A stretch of DNA of 64,000 nucleotides. It comes from Littorina saxatilis (lineage: Eukaryota; Mollusca; Gastropoda; Littorinimorpha; Littorinidae). Position numbers and translations under genes: made by a program. Where the stretch lies: positions 15,389,803 to 15,453,802 of the forward strand of contig NC_090261.1 in assembly GCF_037325665.1 (NCBI RefSeq). The letters are read 5' to 3'. Below the pieces are notes generated by a model. That model worked only from the letters and a program-made list of their open reading frames with translations, had not been told where the DNA came from and did no database searches. Shown here one piece after another: positions 22,001-33,292 of the stretch (its first letter is position 1; each line of letters opens with the position of its first letter).

Positions 22001-22146
22001 AGAATACTACATGGCTTGCTGTGTCGTACCAGATTTACACGAGTTGTTTTTTTAAATATTGAACTGCGAGCGAAAGCGAGCTGTTCACTATTTGAAAAAG
22101 CAACGAGTGTAAATCTGGTACGGAACAGCAAGCCATGTAGTATTCT
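22001..22146. mobile_element. Fold-back element
   Basis: Arms of 46 bp (AGAATACTACATGGCTTGCT... at 22001-22046, inverse at 22101-22146) match at about 42 of 46 positions. The centre has GAACTGCGAGCGAAAGCGAG. A TTTATCCTACATAC sequence next to the right arm recurs inverted at 22503-22516, so a larger element may enclose it. Confidence 0.7.
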
Positions 22147-22149
22147 GTT

Positions 22150-22605
22150 TATCCTACATACTGTACTTACGTGTATTTTACTGAAAATGTCCTGCATTCG
22201 AGGCAGCTAAATTGAAGACGCTTGTTTTAGAACCTCGATCTCTTCTAAAGCCTCGTGCAATCTATTACGTCAAAGCAAAGAAACGTCACTCTGAAAGTGT
22301 GGCGTGACGTGTTAGTTCTAAAGATTCATCGAGGGTAATTAGCGAGCGCAATTTGTGTTTCTATAATGACGTTTGTCTCGGTGACTTTGGCACATTAGCA
22401 GTGGAAAAACAGGTCCCTGCCAGACTTGCTTGACATGACCTCATTTACATGATATACACACGTGTGATTTGAACGATTATTATCTCACGGGTGTCTCTCT
22501 CACGTATGTAGGATAAATGGGCTTTTTAGGTCGCTCAAAACCAGATATGGTCGTTTCGTACCAGTTGTATCCCCCGCGGGAATAGACGAATGCCGGGACT
22601 GATTG

Positions 22606-22639
<34 letters not shown>

Positions 22640-23608
22640 AGGAGTTGCTATGCCCTGTGAAAACTGAGCAAAAACCAACCAACTTGCCACTCGGAGCAAA
22701 TTTTCACTGGGATGTCAGTCGTTCGCATGATTTCACTTGCACAGATCGCCTACCACGTGTGGATAGACGCCGCTCGCTGAGTGATAGGCCAACACTGTCA
22801 CGTGGGTTTGTTTGCCTCAGTATTTCCAAGGGTGAGCAACTCTTCCACAACGCATTAAAGAAAACTTGACGTTATATCCGAACATCGTATATTAGGGCTT
22901 ATATACTGGCCTGATTCCGGTGAAAATAATGCAAACGTTGCTTCTACCTGTAATAACAAAAAAGGTAATGCTTTGGAAGAAACTTGAAGGAAAAAATCAA
23001 TAACCTCATAGACGTCCAATTCAACGACTCGTGGTTTTCTCGCACTACTCAGCGGTATTTACGCTGTAATCATACCTGGCAAACTCAAGTAGACAAAACA
23101 AAAAGTAAACAAGAATAACAGCAGAAGAAAGGAAAGGTCATGTTCTTGGAAGGATTTCATATGTCCTTTCGTTGTCTCTGGGATTCAGTCACAAGGCGTA
23201 CTAAGTCATGCCATTTGTTTTGTAGATGCTATTTTTAAGTTCCAAACAACACGCGTAATAACAAGTATATCCGTTTTTAGTTAAATAGCACACACCTCAT
23301 GACCAACGTTGCTGCTGCTGTCGGTGGTAGCGGCGGTGGTGGTGTTGCAAAGAGATGATTATTGGAAACTATGCAAAGTGTGAACTATGCATTGATCACT
23401 GTGCGTTAACAAAGAAAAATCAACGTATATTTGCTCATGAAAACTGCCTTATATGGGAATGTATAACCTTATCTTACTCGAATGCAGACAGTAAATATGA
23501 CAATGAGCTGAATCAATATTGATATTCTCCTTTACCGTTGCTCTCTGTGTCTGGCGTGGAGATTTTAATTCGTTGGAGTGAAAAAACGAAGAAAGTCTCC
23601 GATGTTGC
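22150..23608. other. Unassigned intronic stretch with a (GT)n run
   Basis: GT microsatellite at 22602-22638 and a GGTGGT patch near 23325; otherwise nothing supported. Confidence 0.5.
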
Positions 23609-23640
23609 ATTGCCAAATCACACGGTTGGCCTAGTGGTAA

Positions 23641-23751
23641 CTCATAACTCATAACTCATAACTCATAACATTTTATTGATCCAACAAAGGAAATTAAATT
23701 GGTCATCAGCACATATAGGTCATTAATTAATAATTATAAAAGAATAAGAGA
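23641..23751 (-). mobile_element. LINE 3'-end fragment
   Basis: On the minus strand it reads TTTCCTTTGTTGGATCAATA, then AAATG, then (TTATGAG)n, a 3' end with a terminal heptamer repeat typical of heavily 5'-truncated non-LTR elements. Flanked by TGGTAA at 23635-23640 and 23752-23757. Confidence 0.65.
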
Positions 23752-24021
23752 TGGTAAGGCGTCCGCCCCGTGATCGGGAGGTCGTGGGTTCGAACCCCGG
23801 CCGGGTCATACCTAAGACTTTAAAATTGGCAATCTAGTGGCTGCTCCGCCTGGCGTCTGGCATTATGGGGTTAGTGCTAGGACTGGTTGGTCCGGTGTCA
23901 GAATAATGTGACTGGGTGAGACATGAAGCCTGTGCTGCGACTTCTGTCTTGTGTGTGGCGCACGTTATATGTCAAAGCAGCACCGCCCTGATATGGCCCT
24001 TCGTGGTCGGCTGGGCGTTAA

Positions 24022-24382
24022 AGGCATACTAACGCACTCCCGTGTTTACAAAGTGTAGTTTGCCCACAATCGATGTCAAACGCACCATAAGACCATATAA
24101 TGACGATACGTCACCATGCGCGGACCATAATACATGCATTACAGCTTGTTCTAGCCTCTGAAAAAGTGAGGATGTCAACAAAGCCGCGGTGTTCTCTCCC
24201 TTGCATCAACGTTACATGTGTTGCCAAATCTATAAATAGGACGATCCAGATCAAAATGAAAATTCAAATATCTCAACATTTAAGGGGTCCTAGACCACAA
24301 TATTTTGCAGGGAACTTAATTTAGTCTGTCTCCAGCTGTTGGTAAAGCAATTAGCGTGTATAGTCATCGAGTACATATGGCT
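24022..24382. mobile_element. TTAA-flanked element, family 3
   Basis: A 361-bp insertion in the GCGTTAAGCAAAC tail of the SINE, with TTAA on both sides (24018-24021, 24383-24386). Ends AGGCATACT and the inverse of AGCCATATGT share AGSCATA. This resembles the AGGCACA ends of the two larger TTAA elements. No ORF of note. Confidence 0.75.
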
Positions 24383-24595
24383 TTAAGCAAACAAACAAAC
24401 AAACAAAAAAATTGCCAAATCACACTATTCTAATGTGTTGTAATGTTATTCTTAGCCCGTAAGCTGGACTTCATTATTCGTATGCAGATAGTCCATTGAA
24501 GAGAATGGAACATTGCTTTACAATGAATTAGTTTCTGATGCAAACAAAGAGTGACAGCGAAAGAAATAGAGAGAGAGAGGGGAGAGGAGGAGAGA

Positions 24596-24597
24596 AA

Positions 24598-24628
<31 letters not shown>
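24596..24628. repeat. Poly-G run
   Basis: About 28-30 consecutive G after a GA-rich stretch; potential G-quadruplex and sequencing-length uncertainty. Confidence 0.9.
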
Positions 24629-24786
24629 GAGCGTAATCGAAGGGTGTTGTGTTGGTTGGTTTTGACTATTGGAACCATGACAATAGATAATACGTCGTCT
24701 TGGAGAGGGGACAAAGAATGTCTCGTGCAGTTATCCCTTCTTCGTCATCATAGACTGTTGCGACCCATCTCGTCATCGGCGCTTTT

Positions 24787-25185
24787 ACCCCCCGCGGGTT
24801 AGGGGGAGTGAAAGAATATACCCGATGCTGTCCAGCATGTCGTAAGAGGCGACTAACGGATTCTGTTTCTCCTTTTACCCTTGTTAAGTGTTTCTTGTAT
24901 AGAATATAGTCAATGTTTGTAAAGATTTTAGTCAAGCAGTATGTAAGAAATGTTAAGTCCTTTGTACTGGAAACTTGCATTCTCCCAGTGAGGTCATATA
25001 TTGTATGGTGCAAGCCCCTGGAGCAATATTTTGATTAGTGCTTTTGTGAACAAGAAACAATTAACAAGTGGCTCTGTCCCATCTCCCCCCTTTCCCCTAT
25101 CCCATCCCCCCCCCCTTTCCCCGTCGCGATATAACCTTGAATGGTTGAAAACGACGTTAAACACCAAATAAAGAAAGAAAGAAAG
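24787..25185 (+). mobile_element. SINE family A, copy 3 (exact TSD)
   Basis: Full-length copy from ACCCCCCGCGGGTTAGG to (GAAA)n. It is flanked by ATCGGCGCTTTT at 24775-24786 and 25186-25197, a perfect 12-bp target-site duplication. This copy defines the family's true ends. Confidence 0.9.
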
Positions 25186-25189
25186 ATCG

Positions 25190-26340
25190 GCGCTTTTCCG
25201 GAAATGACCTGCGCTTTGTTGGAATTCCAACAATGGCCGCCATTGTAGGAATTCCAACTTTGCGCAACGCGATTCTAGAAATGTACCGCGCGCATAGTGA
25301 GAATTCTGCTCTTTCTTAGAATGCGATGTAAAATGATACAAGTCATGATGGCCCATGATGATCCTTGTGTTTTAAAGTGATCAATGCTTAGTCTTTAAAA
25401 AGCAGATACATTGTATAACGCACCAAACCAACCGAATTACAAAATTACAACTTCGGCGGGCTGTAACAACACAGTTCAACGACCCATCCCACTCGATCGA
25501 CCAAAACGCACCAATTTTTCGTAATTTTTAACGTTTCAGATCTTACATTTTACAACAACAAAAACACAACAAGAGTGTTCCGATATAACTTTTCACTGGT
25601 AACTATCGATTGTAATAATTTTTTACTCAGTCTTAACTGATTATATATTAAACTCACACAGTCTCTCTGGGCTGCAGAGACAGCATTACGTCCCTTTACT
25701 GAGTAGGCTCTTGTCACTGCATGGTAATCTAGGCTCTTGAAACGTAATGTGCAAGTCTGTGCGCTATATTGATGTGATTGATTGTTGCAAAATGTTGATT
25801 CAAATTAAAGATGATTTCAGCCTGTTGTAACAAACTAACACTCTACTCTGAGAAAAAAAATCATTGTGTTCAAAATAGATCGAGACAGCAGCAACAAGCT
25901 AGCCGCTGAATGCACTGAGTGAGTGTCACTGAGAGAATTGTTACACAGTGTACCCCCACACCCCCAATTCAAGACTTCCCCTGTATAAGACCTTGCTTTT
26001 TCATATACCTTATTCATGACCTGTGAAAAGGGTATACTTTTTTGTGCCAGTCGAAGGGTTGCCATTTCTAGAACGAGGCAGCTCGTTTCCGGAAATGCGG
26101 CGCTTTGTTGGAAATCAAATGAGGTTTCGGGAAATCCCGATTATTCCAACTCTGCCCCGGATTCTTACTTTGCGCCCAACATAGACTATTACAGATAATC
26201 GCCCCTGTCGCGTTGGCAACAACTACGCAAGCAGGGCCCAAAGTGGTCCTTTTGTTAATTAGGATAACAAGCCTACCTATATTCTCTGACTGCTTGCCTG
26301 CCGCTGAGTCTCTATCTCTGTCTTTGTCTCTGTATCTGCC
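25190..26340. other. Unassigned intronic stretch with a small hairpin
   Basis: GTTGGAATTCCAACAATGGC at 25218 pairs with a near-perfect inverse ending at 25257; the centre AATGGCCGCCATT resembles a paired YY1-type site. A related TTTCCGGAAATGCGGCGCTT sequence occurs near 26087. No exon recognised. Confidence 0.5.
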
Positions 26341-26752
26341 GCCCCCCCCCCCCCCCCCCCCCCGCCCCCTCCTCCTCCGTGTTTCTGTCTCCTTTGCTCG
26401 CTTGCTCGCGATCTCATAACTATGTTTCTGTGCCTGCGTATGTGTGTGTGTGTCTCTCTCTCTCTCTCCCTTCCTTCGTGTCACCTTTTCTTTCTACTGT
26501 CTGTCTCTTTGTTTGTCCCTTTCTGTTTGTCTCTCTGTCTGTCTTTTTTTCTGTCTCTCTCTTTCTCTCTTCTTCATCTCTTTGTTTTCTTTACACCCCC
26601 GCACCCTCTCTTTCTCTCTATCTCTTTCTTTCCTTCTTTCTCTTTCTCTCTGTCTCTTCTCCTCTCTCTCATTTTGATGCCAGGTACTTCTCCTCTCTCT
26701 CTCTCCCTCTCCCTCCCCCTCTCCCTCCTCGACTCTCGCTCTCCCTCTCCCT

Positions 26753-26834
<82 letters not shown>
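26341..26834. repeat. Poly-C and (TC)n tracts
   Basis: C-run at 26343-26363, then pyrimidine-rich DNA with long (TC)n at 26759-26832. CATTTTGATGCCAGGTAC before the last part is repeated after it as CATTTTGATGTCAGGTAC, so the tract lies between direct repeats. Confidence 0.9.
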
Positions 26835-26838
<4 letters not shown>

Positions 26839-27057
26839 GATGTCAGGTACACGGGACATTAAATCGGAGCACAAATTCTTCGCCCATTCACTCATCACGG
26901 AGAGGATCTTTTTTTTCTTTGATCATAGATACAATACACAAGAGAAGAAACCATGCAGGAGAAAAATCACTTTAAAAGAGATAAAAACGAACTGCGTTTA
27001 TGATATTGTTTTATCGAAACGATAGATCCAACCTGGTTAAAGAGAACATTTCAGATT

Positions 27058-27358
27058 GTTTGTTTGTTTGTTTGTTTCCACCGACCACGAAGAGCCATAT
27101 CAGGGCGGTGCTGCTTTGACATATAACGTGCGCCACACACAAGACAGAAGTCGCAGCACAGGCTTCATGTCTCACCCAGTCACATTATTCTGACACCGGA
27201 CCAACCAGTCCTAGCACTAACCTCATAATGCCAGACGCCAGGCGGAGCAGCCACTAGATTGCCAATTTTAAAGTCTTAGGTATGTCCCGGCCGGGGTTCG
27301 AATCCACAACCTCCCGATCACGGGGCGGAAGCCTTACCACTAGGCCAACCGTGCCGGT
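27058..27358 (-). mobile_element. SINE family B, copy 2
   Basis: Minus-strand full copy flanked by AACATTTCAGAT at 27046-27057 and 27359-27370, a perfect 12-bp target-site duplication. Confidence 0.9.
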
Positions 27359-27359
27359 A

Positions 27360-27545
27360 ACATTTCAGATAATAAGAAAGGACATCGCAGATGGCAAGAA
27401 AGGCCATTGCTGACAAAAGCTATTGCAGATGACAATGAAGGCCATCATGGCTAACGACCAAAGGACATGGTAGATGATTAGACAGGGCATTGCAGATGAT
27501 AAGCCATATTTGATAACAAAGGACATAGATGGCAAAATATAAGAT
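27360..27545. repeat. Degenerate minisatellite of about 24 bp
   Basis: Variants of GGNCATTGCAGATGATAAG recur about seven times with frequent changes; an aged array. Confidence 0.6.
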
Positions 27546-27823
27546 CTCATTGGTGAAGAGAAATAGCTTTGACCGCAATGTCTCCCAACACTGTTCGCAG
27601 AGATGGCTTCCAGCAGCGTAGCCGAGAAGTCGTAGTGTCTTGAATTTTCGATGAATACTATGTGCAACTTCATTTAACAGTGCAGGTAAAGACTTCGCGA
27701 ATATACTCTCTCCTAACTCAATAACGATCTGTCAGTATGCTGGTTGGTGCTCTTTAGGGGTTGTTCCATAGCAACCGCTTTTGGTTCGTATGTCGTGAGA
27801 CAACACCACATATTTTCTCGATC

Positions 27824-27825
<2 letters not shown>

Positions 27826-27888
<63 letters not shown>

Positions 27889-27913
27889 GTTGTGTGTGTG
27901 TGTGTGTGTATGG

Positions 27914-27959
<46 letters not shown>
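27826..27959. repeat. (GT)n microsatellite
   Basis: GT runs interrupted twice by TATGGTTG, the interruption itself being duplicated. Confidence 0.95.
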
Positions 27960-27962
<3 letters not shown>

Positions 27963-28480
27963 AAGGGTTGAAAAGAGAAGGAAGTGCGTTTTCGTTTTAA
28001 GTACATCCTTTCCATTTCGCGGACTTTTCTCGAGAAAACTCTTGTGTGCGTGTGTGTTCAGGCGAACACACGCGTTCGAGAGATCGTGAGTGTGTTGTGC
28101 GTACTTCTGTTTCCTTTTCTTTTCATTGTCTGTGTTAGTGTTACCGTAGATTTTCTTTCCTTGGGCGGAGAGCACTTAGCGATCGTTTTGAGTGCAGCCT
28201 CTATGTTATTAGTTTGGGGTCACCAGGGAGTCTGTCGTGTTTTTGTGCTCTGAATAAGGCCCCTGATGTTCTCAACTTCTGAGTGAAACATTTGAACGTA
28301 GTTTGTCTGTGTATCGTGAGAGGAGAAGTTGTTAACGTCAGAAGTCAAGAGACTGCCAAGGCTTCGGTGTCTATGAAGCATGACTGCCAATGTCAACCTT
28401 GAAGAAACGTTCTCTAGCGAATTTGACCTTGAGGATCGAGTCCAAAGGGGTTAAACGCATTCAATGTATCCCAGTTGAAA
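27960..28480. other. Unassigned intronic stretch
   Basis: No feature supported. Confidence 0.5.
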
Positions 28481-29481
28481 AGCACATGCAAGGATTTACT
28501 TTAAAATGCTCAGAGCTAAGAGCTAACACTTTTAGTTCATTAAATATATATGTCAATAGTGTAAAATATCTTCACCTTTTCTTATTTATATAAGTGTCTG
28601 TTGTATCAGGGCGGAACATACAAGGATTTACTCAAAATATTCTTGAAAATGCTCAGAGCTATCAATGTTAGTTCATTAAATATATGTCAATGGTGTAAAA
28701 TATCTTCACCTTTTCTTATTTATATAAGTGTCTGTTGTATCAGGGCGGAACATACAACGATTTACTCAAACATTCTGATGACCTATCAAACAGATGTGCA
28801 TTGTGTAAAGTGCCTCGCACTGTAACTTTGTCTTATCTGTTTAACCCTGTGTTGTATCAGGGCGGAACATACAACGATTTACTCAAATATTTCCCGCAGT
28901 GGGGCACTGCGGTTATGAAATTAAAGGCCCCTCCCGTTTTTGGAACCGCAGGAGCTTTCTAGTTTGCTGTTAGGTAGATTTTTGGTTCCTCTTTCCTGTC
29001 ATGCTCTCTTTTTCTTCATGAATTCTTTTCTTTTTTCTGCCTTCTTGCTCATTCACCTGTATTTTTTTCCAAAAATCTCTTCTCTTGCCGCTTGTCTCGC
29101 GATTCATGTATAGTTTAATCTGTTAGTGTTCTGATGTAAGTCCAGCAGTAGATAGGTTAAGCCTATTTTAACATACTGGAAACTGGTAATCTTCCAGTAG
29201 GTATTAATTTAGTTTTACTAAAGCCTGCTGGGACACAAGTAATGGGTTAGTGCATTTGTAAACAGGAATCGCTTGACAAGTGGCCCCCTTCATCCCCCCC
29301 TTCCTCGTCCTGATATGGCTCTGCGTAGTCGGCTGGACGTTAAGCAACAAATAAACAAACAAACAAACAAACTCAAATATTCTGATTAACTCCATTTGAT
29401 GACCGATCAAACAGAAGTGCATTGTGTAAAATGGCCAGCACTGTCTCTCTGTCTTATCTGTTTCAATGTGTGTTGTTGCAG
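28481..29481 (+). promoter_or_regulatory. Tandem 3' splice-site array before exon 4
   Basis: TGTTGTATCAG followed by GGCGG occurs with AG ending at 28609, 28743 and 28860, and the exon 4 acceptor TGTTGTTGCAG ends at 29481. Spacings are 134, 117 and, after removing the SINE plus its TSD, about 131 bp. Each unit includes a GGCGGAACATACAACGATTT stretch after the AG and a pyrimidine-rich stretch (CTTATCTGTTT or CACCTTTTCTTATT) before it. Only the last is followed by convincing coding sequence. Confidence 0.7.
28892..29370 (+). mobile_element. SINE family C, copy 1
   Basis: Starts TCCCGCAGTGGGGCACTGCG, whose CGCAGT / GCACTGCG can pair as a hairpin. The central domain has TACTGGAAACTGGTAATC and GACAAGTGGC. 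The tail is GGCTGGACGTTAAGCAACAA then (ACAA)n. Flanked by ACTCAAATATT at 28881-28891 and 29371-29381, an exact 11-bp target duplication. Confidence 0.9.
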
Positions 29482-29606
29482 GGCGGGCGACCCGTGTGGG
29501 GGAAAGACGGTCCACGCTGTCATCGTTAGTGTTCAGTTCAATTAACGCCATGGAACAGACCGGAGGCAACTACACGCCAGCTAACGCCAAGGGCAAGAAA
29601 CACAAA
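29482..29606 (+). CDS. Exon 4 of the membrane-protein gene (candidate)
   Basis: Acceptor TTGTTGCAG and donor GTGAGT enclose 125 bp that enter in phase 1, matching the end of exon 3 (A + GG gives Arg), and leave in phase 0. It reads RATRVGERRSTLSSLVFSS then INAMEQTGGNYTPANAKGKKHK. ERRSTL continues the basophilic-kinase style of the tail. No domain is recognised. The phase-0 end does not match the start of the next candidate exon at 30994, so either an exon is missing between them or that exon is alternative. Confidence 0.6.
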
Positions 29607-29718
29607 GTGAGTAGCCATCATCTTCATCATCATCAGCATCATTTTCGACGTCGTAGTCGTCCTCCTTGTCATCAACATCGTCATCATCATGACTTGTTTT
29701 CCTTCTCCTCCTCCTCCT

Positions 29719-29720
29719 CG

Positions 29721-29799
<79 letters not shown>

Positions 29800-29800
29800 T
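29719..29800. repeat. (TCA)n microsatellite
   Basis: About 27 TCA triplets flanked by repeated CGACGTCGTAGTCGTCCTCC blocks on both sides. Poly-Ser, poly-His and poly-Met frames here are artefacts. Confidence 0.95.
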
Positions 29801-29859
29801 TACGACGTCGTAGTCGTCCTCCTTGTCGTCAACATCATCATCAATCAATCAATCAATAT

Positions 29860-30055
29860 GAGGCTTATATCGCGCGTATTCCGTGGGTACAGTTCTAAGC
29901 GCAGGGATTTTTTTGAATTTTGTTGTTATGTAATTTATATCGCCTACATATTCAAGGCGCAGGGATTTATTTATGCCGTGTGAGATGGAATTTCTTTACA
30001 CAATACATCACGCATTCACATCGGCCAGCAGATCGCAGCCATTTCGGCGACACTT
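29860..30055 (-). mobile_element. SINE family H fragment
   Basis: GCCGTGTGAGATGGAATTTC and CACGCATTCACATCGGCCAG match the copy at 8601-9047. Only the 3' half is present. Confidence 0.7.
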
Positions 30056-30273
30056 GAGGGAATTCCAACAAGTATGATATATACCTCGTCTTCAACTCGG
30101 CGTATCATACTTGCTCTCGTCACAATTCCGGGTCCTATCAAGTCAAGTCAAGTCAAGTCAATATTTATTTAAAAAAAAACTTAGGGTTCCATGAATAAAA
30201 AAAAATAAAAAATTGCAATAAACACGACAATAAAAAACGCTCGCGCTGGACCCGAGTACTCTTCAGACATTCA

Positions 30274-30274
<1 letters not shown>

Positions 30275-30316
<42 letters not shown>

Positions 30317-30353
30317 CTCTCTCCCTCACTCCTTCTCTCTCTCCCTCTCTCTA

Positions 30354-30400
<47 letters not shown>
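30275..30400. repeat. (CA)n and (TC)n microsatellite
   Basis: Two CA runs with a TCTC-rich spacer. A (TCAAG)n pentamer lies at 30138-30160. Confidence 0.95.
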
Positions 30401-30401
<1 letters not shown>

Positions 30402-30993
30402 CCACATCTCCATTCTAAAACACGTCACGTTCCAAATCAAAAGACGACATTCTATTTTCTTACGTCACTATTCTTGGTTTACGGTACCATTCGGCGGCTT
30501 TGCTACGAGTATGGCATAGTCTTGGTTTGCCGAGACCTTGCACCGTTCTATCAGACTGCCTGGCTGGCTGTTGCACCGCGAATTCCTCCCACCGCCAAGT
30601 CGTTTTTGTGTGGTTTATTTCGCATTTAGGTCCCAGGTAACATTATGAAGTTTTAATACGATCAATCGGACCTATTATCAAGTTAGTGTATCAACTTTTG
30701 AACGAACTGCGCCCAGTAGTTTCCCAGCAATAAGCTGTTAAGTCGAGACACACACACAGACAATTAAAGTCTGCTGGACCCTAGGGCCTAGTACTAGCGT
30801 ACTCGGGGATAAAGATATATACAGCATGACTTCCCTTCTTTGTCTCTGTTAATCTAGGGAGAAAATATCCAGCGATATTTCTCCGTAGGCCTAAAGTTCG
30901 GCCATGACCTAGGCAAAATAACTTGCGCAGCCGCAGAAACAAGAAAATGGAAATCTTATGAAGCCGTCATCAACACGAACACAATGATTGCAG

Positions 30994-31053
30994 AAGCAAA
31001 CTCTGTACCTACACGACCGAGACACAAGACTGATTATTTCACAGCTGCAAAGG
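30994..31053 (+). CDS. Exon 5 candidate
   Basis: Sixty bp between ATGATTGCAG and a GTAAGC donor, reading EANSVPTRPRHKTDYFTAAK, phase 1 to 1. Its end joins exon 6 in frame (G + GA gives Gly). The acceptor has a weak pyrimidine tract and the start phase does not match exon 4, so this is a tentative or alternative exon. Confidence 0.4.
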
Positions 31054-31788
31054 GTAAGCTTACTCACGTCAGGTCTTCACTGACAAGCTAGGAACAGGCG
31101 GAAAATTCCAAACAAAAGTAAATGACGTCAAAGTCTCTTTCGCTTTGCGTGTAACTTTGTCATGACGTCTTTTTGTGACGAAAGTATACGCGACAATTTG
31201 TTCGCTTCCGGTGTCATTTTAGACTGAAAAGCAACTCAAAAGAAGGAGCTAAGCCTCTGTCTTGAAACAGCTGAAACACTCTTTTGGATTGCCGTTTCAA
31301 TGTTAACCAAAAAGTTAAAGAAAAAAACAAGGTTCAGTTGCGAACTGACAGCGGATTGAGCATTTATTCCTGTTGATGAAGGTATGATTGAAGCTTTATT
31401 CTCTCCGTCAACCAACAAGACTAGATTTGTTACTTTTTGTAGCAGACAAAAAACAAAGTGTGCGTTTTTCCTGTCTTGTGAAGGCGATTATGTCGTTATA
31501 AGTTATCTGTACGTTGTAATGACATTTCAAAACAAAATTTAGCTTTGATGCGTCACGGGATAATAAGCTTATACGTTTTTATCCGTGGAATTGTTTTTTT
31601 TCGTCTCGGCAGGGTGAATGAATTCATGATGTCTTTTCCGGAACTGGACAAAACTGGCCTTGCCAAGACTGAAACAAAATATAGTTCTACAACTTTTAGG
31701 CTTGGGTTGATTGCCCATAGTGAATTTCCAATGATTTGTTTCCACATCCCATGACAAATTCTCTTTACTTTGGTCATGCCATATATAC

Positions 31789-31951
31789 GTTACAGCTCCG
31801 TCCATCCATGGTATCGCGTGATATTTTGTCTCGACGGGGTGAAAGAATATAATGACGTCACTCTCGGCAGAGCCTCGAGTGACGTCATCATATTCATTGA
31901 CCCAGTCTCGACAAAATATCAGGCGATACCATGGATGGACGGAGCTGTAAC
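31789..31951. mobile_element. Fold-back element in the tandem unit
   Basis: GTTACAGCTCCGTCCATCCA and its inverse bound about 163 bp; arms extend about 50 bp. The centre holds two perfect TGACGTCA sites at 31853-31860 and 31880-31887. The second copy is cut by the gap at 33441. Confidence 0.8.
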
Positions 31952-32482
31952 TTATACATACAGCATGACTTCCCTTCTTTGTCTCTGTTAATCTAGGGAG
32001 AAAATATCCAGCGATATTTCTCCGTAGGCCTAAAGTTCGGCCATGACCTAGGCAAAATAACTTGCGCAGCCGCAGAAACAAGAAAATGGAAATCTTTTAT
32101 GAAATGATTGGGAGCCACGCAAATTTGACCTCTTGATTCCGACCATGAACCCGCTGTTGATAATCTGGAAGGTCGTACCAGAAATGCAGATCTATCTCTG
32201 GCCGATTCATAGATTCAACCTACAAACTGCGACCTCATCTGTGATCAGATGACCAAGCAATGCGTGAAATCTTTTACTCTAAAGCCTTATGGCTCGTTTC
32301 GACAAGCATTAAACGGATGAAATTAACCACAATCATGCAGTTTATTCTTCAGAAAAATGCACACAAAAAATGGGTTGGGTTCGGTGATTTGTACATAAAC
32401 GTCTTCCTCACGATAGATTCGCTTATTATTTTGTCTTATTTGTCTTATGAAGCCGTCATCAACACGAACACAATGATTGCAG

Positions 32483-32566
32483 AAGCAAACTCTGTACCTA
32501 CACGACCGAGACACAAGACTGATTATTTCACAGCTGCAATGTGAATAGAGAACAAAGACGTTTTGG
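32483..32566 (+). pseudogene. Duplicate of exon 5 with an in-frame stop
   Basis: Same acceptor and coding start as 30994-31053, but it carries an extra 24 bp before the GTAAGC donor that reads GCA ATG TGA. If spliced in, it would end the protein. It could be a decayed copy or, speculatively, a poison exon. Confidence 0.45.
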
Positions 32567-33292
32567 GTAAGCTTACTCACGTCAGGTCTTCACTGACAAG
32601 CTAGGAACAGACAGAAAATTCCGAACAAAAGTAAATGACGTCAAACTCAAAGTCTCTTTCGCTTTGCGTGTAACTTTGTCATGACGTCTTTTTGTGACGA
32701 CAGTATACGCGACAATTTGTTCGCTTCCGGTGTCATTTTAGACTGAAAAGCAACTCAAAAGAAGGAGCTAAGCCTGTGTCTTGAAACAGCTGAAACACTC
32801 TTTTGGATTGCCGTTTCAATGTTAATCAAAAAGTTAAAGAAAAAAAACAAGGTTCAGTTGCGAACTGACAGCGGATTGAGCATTTATTCCTGTTGATGAA
32901 GGTACGATTGAAGCTTTATTCTCTCCGTCAACCAACAAGACTAGATTTGTAGCAGACGAAAAACAAAGTGTGCATTTTTCCTGTCTTGTGAAGGCGATTA
33001 TGTCGTTAAAAGTTATCTGTACGTTGTGAAGACATTTCAAAACAAAATTTAGGTTTGATGCGTCACGGGATATAAGCTTATACGTTTGCATCCATGGAAT
33101 TGTTTTTTTCGTCTCGGCAGGGTGAATGAATTCATGATGATGATGTCTTTTGCGGAACTGGACAAAACTGGCCTTGCCAAGACTGAAACAAAATATGGTT
33201 CTACAACTTCTAGGCTTGGGTTGATTGCCCATGGTGAATTTCCAATGATTTGTTTCCACATCCCATGACAAATTCTCTTTACTTTGGTCATG

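Larger units (their letters stand above)
23624..24410 (+). mobile_element. SINE family B, copy with two nested insertions
   Basis: The whole unit is flanked by ATTGCCAAATCACAC at 23609-23623 and 24411-24425, a 15-bp target duplication. The SINE itself is interrupted inside its A box by a LINE tail (23641-23751) and inside its 3' tail by a TTAA element (24022-24382). Both insertions therefore post-date the SINE. Confidence 0.85.

Noticed and set aside
29466-29898. Poly-Ser, poly-His and poly-Met proteins
   Set aside because: Products of the (TCA)n microsatellite; only 29482-29606 has exon-like borders.
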